NCBI RefSeq assembly: GCF_002288925.2
Contig: NW_022098076.1
Location: forward strand, 71,277,858-71,341,857
Reading direction: 5' to 3'
DNA length: 64,000 bases
Origin: Delphinapterus leucas
Taxonomy: Eukaryota > Chordata > Mammalia > Artiodactyla > Monodontidae
The stretch's first letter is position 1. The number at the start of each line of letters is the position of its first letter. Shown here one piece after another: positions 59,398 to 64,000 of this stretch. Both the position numbers and the translations under genes were made by a program. The notes beneath the pieces are model-generated. The model was given only the letters and a program-made list of their open reading frames with translations. It was not told the origin of the DNA and did not search any database.

Positions 59398-59629
59398 CAA
59401 ACTAGTGGTTACCGGTCAGGAGAGGAAAGCGGGGAGGGGCAAGACAAGGGTAGGGGATCAGGAGGTACAAACTATTAGGTATAAAATGAACTATATTGCA
59501 CAACATATAGCAAATATCTTACAATAACTATAAATGGAATATAACCTTTAAAATTGTGTCACTATATTTTACACCAGTAACATATAATATTATATATCAA
59601 CTATAATTCAAAACAATTTTTTTAATAAA
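59398..59629 (+). mobile_element. 5'-truncated LINE-1 3' UTR insertion
   Basis: Only the LINE-1 3' UTR was inserted: 'CAAACTAGTGGTTACCGGTC', 'GGGGAGGGGCAAGACAAGGG', 'GGAGGTACAAACTATTAGGT', 'ATAACTATAAATGGAATATA', 'ACCTTTAAAATTGTGTCACT', then an A/T-rich tail with AATAAA. Flanked by the perfect 16-bp duplication TAAACTGTCAGTTCTT at 59382-59397 and 59630-59645. This 3' UTR differs from those of L1-A/B and of L1-C, making a third 3' UTR type in the window. Confidence 0.93.
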
Positions 59630-59645
59630 TAAACTGTCAGTTCTT

Positions 59646-60764
59646 AGTGAGAGTTTGATATTGAGAAGCACTAAAAAAGTCACTAAAAACACTATTCTCT
59701 GTATGAGGAAGGATTAGATTTTACAGTCATCTGAAAAAGTAAAAATTCCAGAAATTTTGGCAAAGGGAAAGATATTGTATTTCTCCATAAATTAGCATAT
59801 TGAAAATACCTTTAGGAACGTCTCAGCTTTATGTATGAAAAAAATGGTTGAAGTGAAAACCAACTTGAACCCCTGCATTTCTAGAGAATGCAAGGACGCT
59901 ATTTTAATACATTATATAGTTAGCTGCTAGCAGGTCAGCATAAATCACCCATTTGTTTTCAGTATTCCAGGTACTTAGAAAGAGAAATGTGTTTAAAGTC
60001 ATCAAATTTACTAATCTAAGACATTTTTCCCTGGTTAGCTGGTGAAATGCAGTACTCATTGGAAGACTCATGTTGGCCTTCCACTATGTAATCATGGGTT
60101 TTCAACACAAATCTAGGAAATTGAGTTTCTGAAAATAGAATAATAGAATGATGTCTTTTGTTCAGATAGATAATGTTGACAGGAATGACTTTCCAAGTAA
60201 CCATTTTGATGGAAATTATTGAATTGCACCCAAGCTAATTGAAAAAAAAATTCATTTGCCACAATATAAGTTAATATTTATTTGTGATAATAGTACAAAA
60301 ATAAGGATGATAAGGTACAAGAAAAAGAGAAAAAAAATGTTGAATGTAAAATATCTATAGCGTACTTTTAGAAAATAATTTTAAAAGATAGGGAATTGAA
60401 TGTGAATACATGGAAATTATATAGATTTAAATGCAATAGTATAATTTAGATACAGGAAGTACAACACTATATCTGGAAGCCAGAGTTACTATTCCTTCTC
60501 TTAATTGGGCAAACCAGAGTTACCACCTTATCTCCTTTTGAAGTGAAAGAAATCCCAGGAGCTGAACACATAGGAGTCAGCAAATATTTATTCAGTATTC
60601 ACAAGAAATGAAATGCTAGAAGGGACTTTGGAAAAAGAAGATTCTTTATGAAAGGGAATAATCCAGCTGGCTCTAGATTCCTGAAATTATCAAAACAAAG
60701 TACCTCAATAAATAAATTTAAGTAAAGTTCAGTAAAAATTTTTATGGACAATTTCAGCATGTAA
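59646..60764. other. Unique AT-rich sequence, no gene seen
   Basis: No recognised exon or RNA gene. The part 60540-60650 ('GTCAGCAAATATTTATTCAG') may be a small inverted L2 relic. Confidence 0.35.
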
Positions 60765-60845
60765 GAGACCTTCTGCAAGTCACTTAAGCTCTCTGAACCT
60801 CAACTTTCCTTTCTGTGAAAGGGGAAAATAATGGCTAATTGCTGG
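60765..60845 (+). repeat. MIR SINE fragment
   Basis: 'CTGCAAGTCACTTAAGCTCT', 'CTGAACCTCAACTTTCC' and 'GTGAAAGGGGAAAATAATGG': the MIR core, truncated on both sides. Confidence 0.75.
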
Positions 60846-60877
60846 AACCCGTGAAAAGTACAGGAGCGAATATATGC

Positions 60878-60909
60878 ACATCCTCCAGAATAACATCCTC
60901 CAGAATAAC
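60878..60909. repeat. 15-bp tandem duplication
   Basis: CATCCTCCAGAATAA occurs twice in immediate succession. Too short to have been annotated elsewhere; probably replication slippage. Confidence 0.85.
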
Positions 60910-63612
60910 TTTCTTTGTAGAATGCCTTTTGGTTTAGAGTACACAACTTTCATGGAATGTACATATTTCTCAAGATAATGCTTTTGGCTGACGTTTACAA
61001 AGAAACAATGTAATGCTCAAAACTCACTACACTTTTAACAAAATAATGTGTAGGAAATATCTCTAATTACCTTCCAAATACAATTGTTAGACCATCAAAA
61101 TCACATGTAGACCTTTTGAAAACAAGGTGTCAACAAAGGAAATATATAGTATGCTTCCAAACACATAAACAACTGTGTGGGAACCAATATATTGATTGGT
61201 GATCAATAATTGACAGTTTAATTATTTTGCTTCTTAACATGGTTGTGTGTAACTCACACATAGGCAGTTTACTTTGTCTTCTTTACCTTTTAAGAAACTG
61301 AATGGGGGCTATGAGTGGAAAAGAAACACCTTAAAATATTTCACATTTTTAAAGAAAGGGGAATAGTCTACCAGTCAGTACTATTGTACAGAGTATCAGA
61401 TTTTCATGATTTTGTCACTGACATCAAGCAGGTGATGACTATATATCCAACATAACTGCCACTTAGTAGGGGATCAAAATATATGAAGAATCTTATAATA
61501 AACCATGATAAGAAAGAGAAACCAGATCCTTTATCACTATATATTTTTGAGAATGTTGTTGTTAAACACAGTATAATAAAATACTTATCTACCAGAACTG
61601 TCATTAAAAGAAGTTCATACTCAGAATTACAATATCACTATTTAAAATCAAATACACATATTTAAAACGTATTTTTGATTGTTCAAAAGTTTTACTTAGT
61701 CAGAAATGTTTTAAACTGTTTTCAATATTTTTTGATGGATGTGTATAAAACACAAACACATGTGCTCTTTTAATTGTCTGGAAAGAGTTTGTATTCATGC
61801 AGAGCTGCCACATTTTCATTTAAGACTTCCAATCTGTTGCCAAATTTTATTATTCTTTTGTATCTGCTGTGATTGCCAAGCATCATATCAATAAATAGAT
61901 ACTCTCTTAGAGAGAGCCATACAGTGCTAAGAAAAATGAAGAAGCTAAACAGGGTCTCTGAGGATGCAACCACATTACAGTAGTTTTCTATTTTTGTGGA
62001 GATGCTAAGGACCATTTATCATTTAGGTTATAACTCCATTCACTTATTTGTGAATACCTCAAGAAGTATTTTGTGATATTTAATCTATTTGTAATATTTA
62101 ACGATACTGATATTATGGAACAGTGGTTAAGTTTTGAGCCATCTATATTTGAATTAATTTCTGATTATTTTTAATAACTAAAAATCAGATATTTTTCCTT
62201 TCTGTACAGATAACATTTTTATTTAAAACTCTTATGAAAGTAATATGAAGAAACATAGCTTGAAACATATCCAATGAAAGGAAAGCAGAAGTAGAAATGT
62301 GTCCTCAAGAGATAAAAGATTATAGTCAGTTGCAGTATGAACTCCAATATATTATTTTATAAGCCCCAATATTCTGTAGCTTCCACACTCAGTCATCTCT
62401 ACTCTCTCTCTCCATTGATATAATTATCTTTTTGCTTAAAATTGGCCATTTTGAAGTAATAGAGATAAATGATAGAATTTTAGAAATGATGTGTCACTTA
62501 GAGAATATTGAGGTAAAATTTTTATTCATCTCTATATTCCCAGAATGCATTCCCAGCTTCCCATAGTAGGCATTCAAAGCATATTTTTGTATAAATATAT
62601 CAACCAATCTAGCCCACTGTTTCCCAACTTTTTTCACATTATAGAATACATGGGAAAAGATCATTTTGTATGGCACTCTTGGGTAAATGGATCAGGCTAC
62701 TTAAAGCAAAAGGTCACTGGCCCAAAGACTCTGGCCAGCCTAGGTGTTGTCCTGCTGCCTTGAGTGGCAGCACAGGGACTGGAAGCCAAATGTACTGAAT
62801 TGAGATCCATTGGACGATGCCAATCCCAGCTACCCTGAAAAAATTAACACCACTTCCAAATCAGGCTAAAGTTCTAAAGCCTAGCTCTTAATTTGTTCTG
62901 AAGAAAACTTCATCAAAAACACTTGAATAAGGTGTATTTTTTCCAAAATAGTATTTTTAAAGTTACATATTTGTTTTGTTTTCCTGTAGAAATGAGTGTT
63001 AATTACACCCAAATATATATGTAGCAATAACATGAAATCAGAGACAATCTCTGGCATTTGCTTGTAGATGCTATACTGCCTTTGATATCTCCGTAGCCTA
63101 TAGAGGTATATGACTACTATTTGACTTTTGGGTATCTGGTACACTATCTAGATGTTTGATGAGATTCTGCTTTCATACCCCAGGGTCATTTTCAAGACTT
63201 TAAGTAATTACCCATATTAAGTAATTCATCCTGTGCTCCATGATTTCCTTAGCACTAAATTCTGGGTCCTCACTGGATTTAAAATGGAAAGAAAGACAAT
63301 AAATGGGTGGGAAAATAACACTTTTGGAAGTCTATGCAGCATGAGTGCCTTTTATCTTCTATCTTCTTTGCTCCATTAAGGATGAAACACCTCTTCAGGG
63401 CAATAATCTTGGGCTGAAATATTTCATGTTCTCTTTGGAATATTTTTGTTCAATTATCAGAAACATCAACTTATCAGCCAAATAAACAAGTTCCCTTGGT
63501 TAATATTCATCCTACTTCATTGATGAACAAGGTATAAGTCATCATTACCCTGAAAAGACTCTTAAGGGTGTTCCCTGTATTATGTTAACATTTAAATGTG
63601 CTTCCTTCATAG
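60910..63612. other. Unique AT-rich sequence, no gene seen
   Basis: No recognised exon, RNA gene or repeat. Frames on the minus strand at 61404-61604, 61770-62015 and 62881-63144 have no domain. The stretch 62690-62860 is less AT-rich but unassigned. Confidence 0.35.
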
Positions 63613-63780
63613 AATCATCAAAGACAAAATCAACACCAAAAAATGCTGTCAAGCTTGCTGAGCAATCGTGAAATTACATGTGCGTGTATGGAGTGCGGCT
63701 CTTACATAACAGGAAATTATCTATCAACTATAACAACAGAATATTGTGGCAAGTGTGGGAATAAAGTGAATATAAACTAG
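63613..63780 (+). CDS. Weak candidate for a terminal coding exon (zinc-ribbon-like cysteines)
   Basis: A 56-codon open stretch ends in TAG at 63778-63780 and begins right after a plausible splice acceptor, 'TGTGCTTCCTTCATAG' (to 63612), with a pyrimidine-rich approach. The C-terminal half contains CACMEC, then 16 residues, then CGKC (about 63680-63765), the CxxC...CxxC pattern of a zinc ribbon. A weak ATTAAA follows at 63804-63809. I do not recognise the protein, no partner exon is visible in the window, and such short frames arise by chance. Reported because it is the only cysteine-pattern frame in non-repeat sequence. Confidence 0.12.
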   Translation, partial: NHQRQNQHQKMLSSLLSNREITCACMECGSYITGNYLSTITTEYCGKCGNKVNIN

Positions 63781-64000
63781 CCTGTGAAGGGAAAAATATA
63801 TTCATTAAAGAACCAGTGGAACATCTCGGATCAGCAAAGTTCTGACTCACATTGCAAAAGAGACCTTCCTAATTCTCATACTACATCCTTCTCCCTGGGT
63901 CACTAAAAATCAAATCGAGTAGATCTTCCAAGGACTTAATAGAGCATCTCATTTCTTTATTTAATAAATAACACTGGATATCTACTAATTATTTCAAGAT
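63781..64000. other. Right edge, no feature seen
   Basis: AT-rich sequence without recognised features up to the window end. Confidence 0.4.

Overview
The window looks like AT-rich intergenic (or very long intronic) DNA from a placental mammal, most probably a cetacean. Five copies of the tRNA-derived CHR-type SINE with a head reading GGGCTTCCCTGGTGGCGCAG and a diagnostic 'GTGAGCCATGG...CCGGAGCCTGTGCTCCGCAACGG' body are present, plus one related SINE of a different subtype. To my knowledge this family is typical of whales, dolphins and hippos. The assignment is from memory of the family, not from a search. No host gene could be recognised. Every long ORF I examined falls in transposable elements or is a chance frame, apart from one weak terminal-exon candidate at 63613-63780.

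Layout. 205-7700 is a near full-length LINE-1 on the minus strand (L1-A), with 3' tail, ORF2, ORF1 and a 2.1 kb 5' UTR, and one SINE nested in ORF2. 8199-9189 is a 5'-truncated LINE-1 of a different 3' UTR type (L1-C) with a perfect 12-bp target-site duplication. 9205-9640 is a strikingly G-poor A+C-rich block. 9.7-25.9 kb is mostly unique AT-rich sequence with old MIR, L2 and MLT1-like remnants and a (CA)21 microsatellite. 25960-26990 is an old plus-strand L1 fragment carrying a young SINE. 27403-35138 is a second near full-length minus-strand LINE-1 (L1-B) with two nested SINEs. 35139-35720 is a non-L1 segment with a 27-bp tandem repeat array, an ATTAAA signal and an A-rich tail. 35.7-64 kb is unique sequence mixed with old MIR, L2 and LTR elements, two more SINEs, microsatellites and a 5'-truncated L1 tail with a perfect 16-bp duplication (59398-59629).

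The most interesting material is in the two sister LINE-1 copies. Each has lost a different aspartate of the reverse-transcriptase FADD motif (FAGD in L1-A, FADV in L1-B), so both are dead. Both keep a co-linear open frame of about 149 codons antisense to the element inside the 5' UTR, ending at the same stop. This is the arrangement of primate L1 ORF0 but in an unrelated 5' UTR. Both also carry traces of a long sense-strand frame upstream of ORF1. A YY1-type site sits at the extreme 5' end, perfect in L1-B and mutated in L1-A. The two copies are 27 kb apart in the same orientation and so are a potential substrate for unequal recombination.

All boundaries were read by eye from comparison of copies within the window and from remembered consensus sequences. 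Old repeats have approximate edges.
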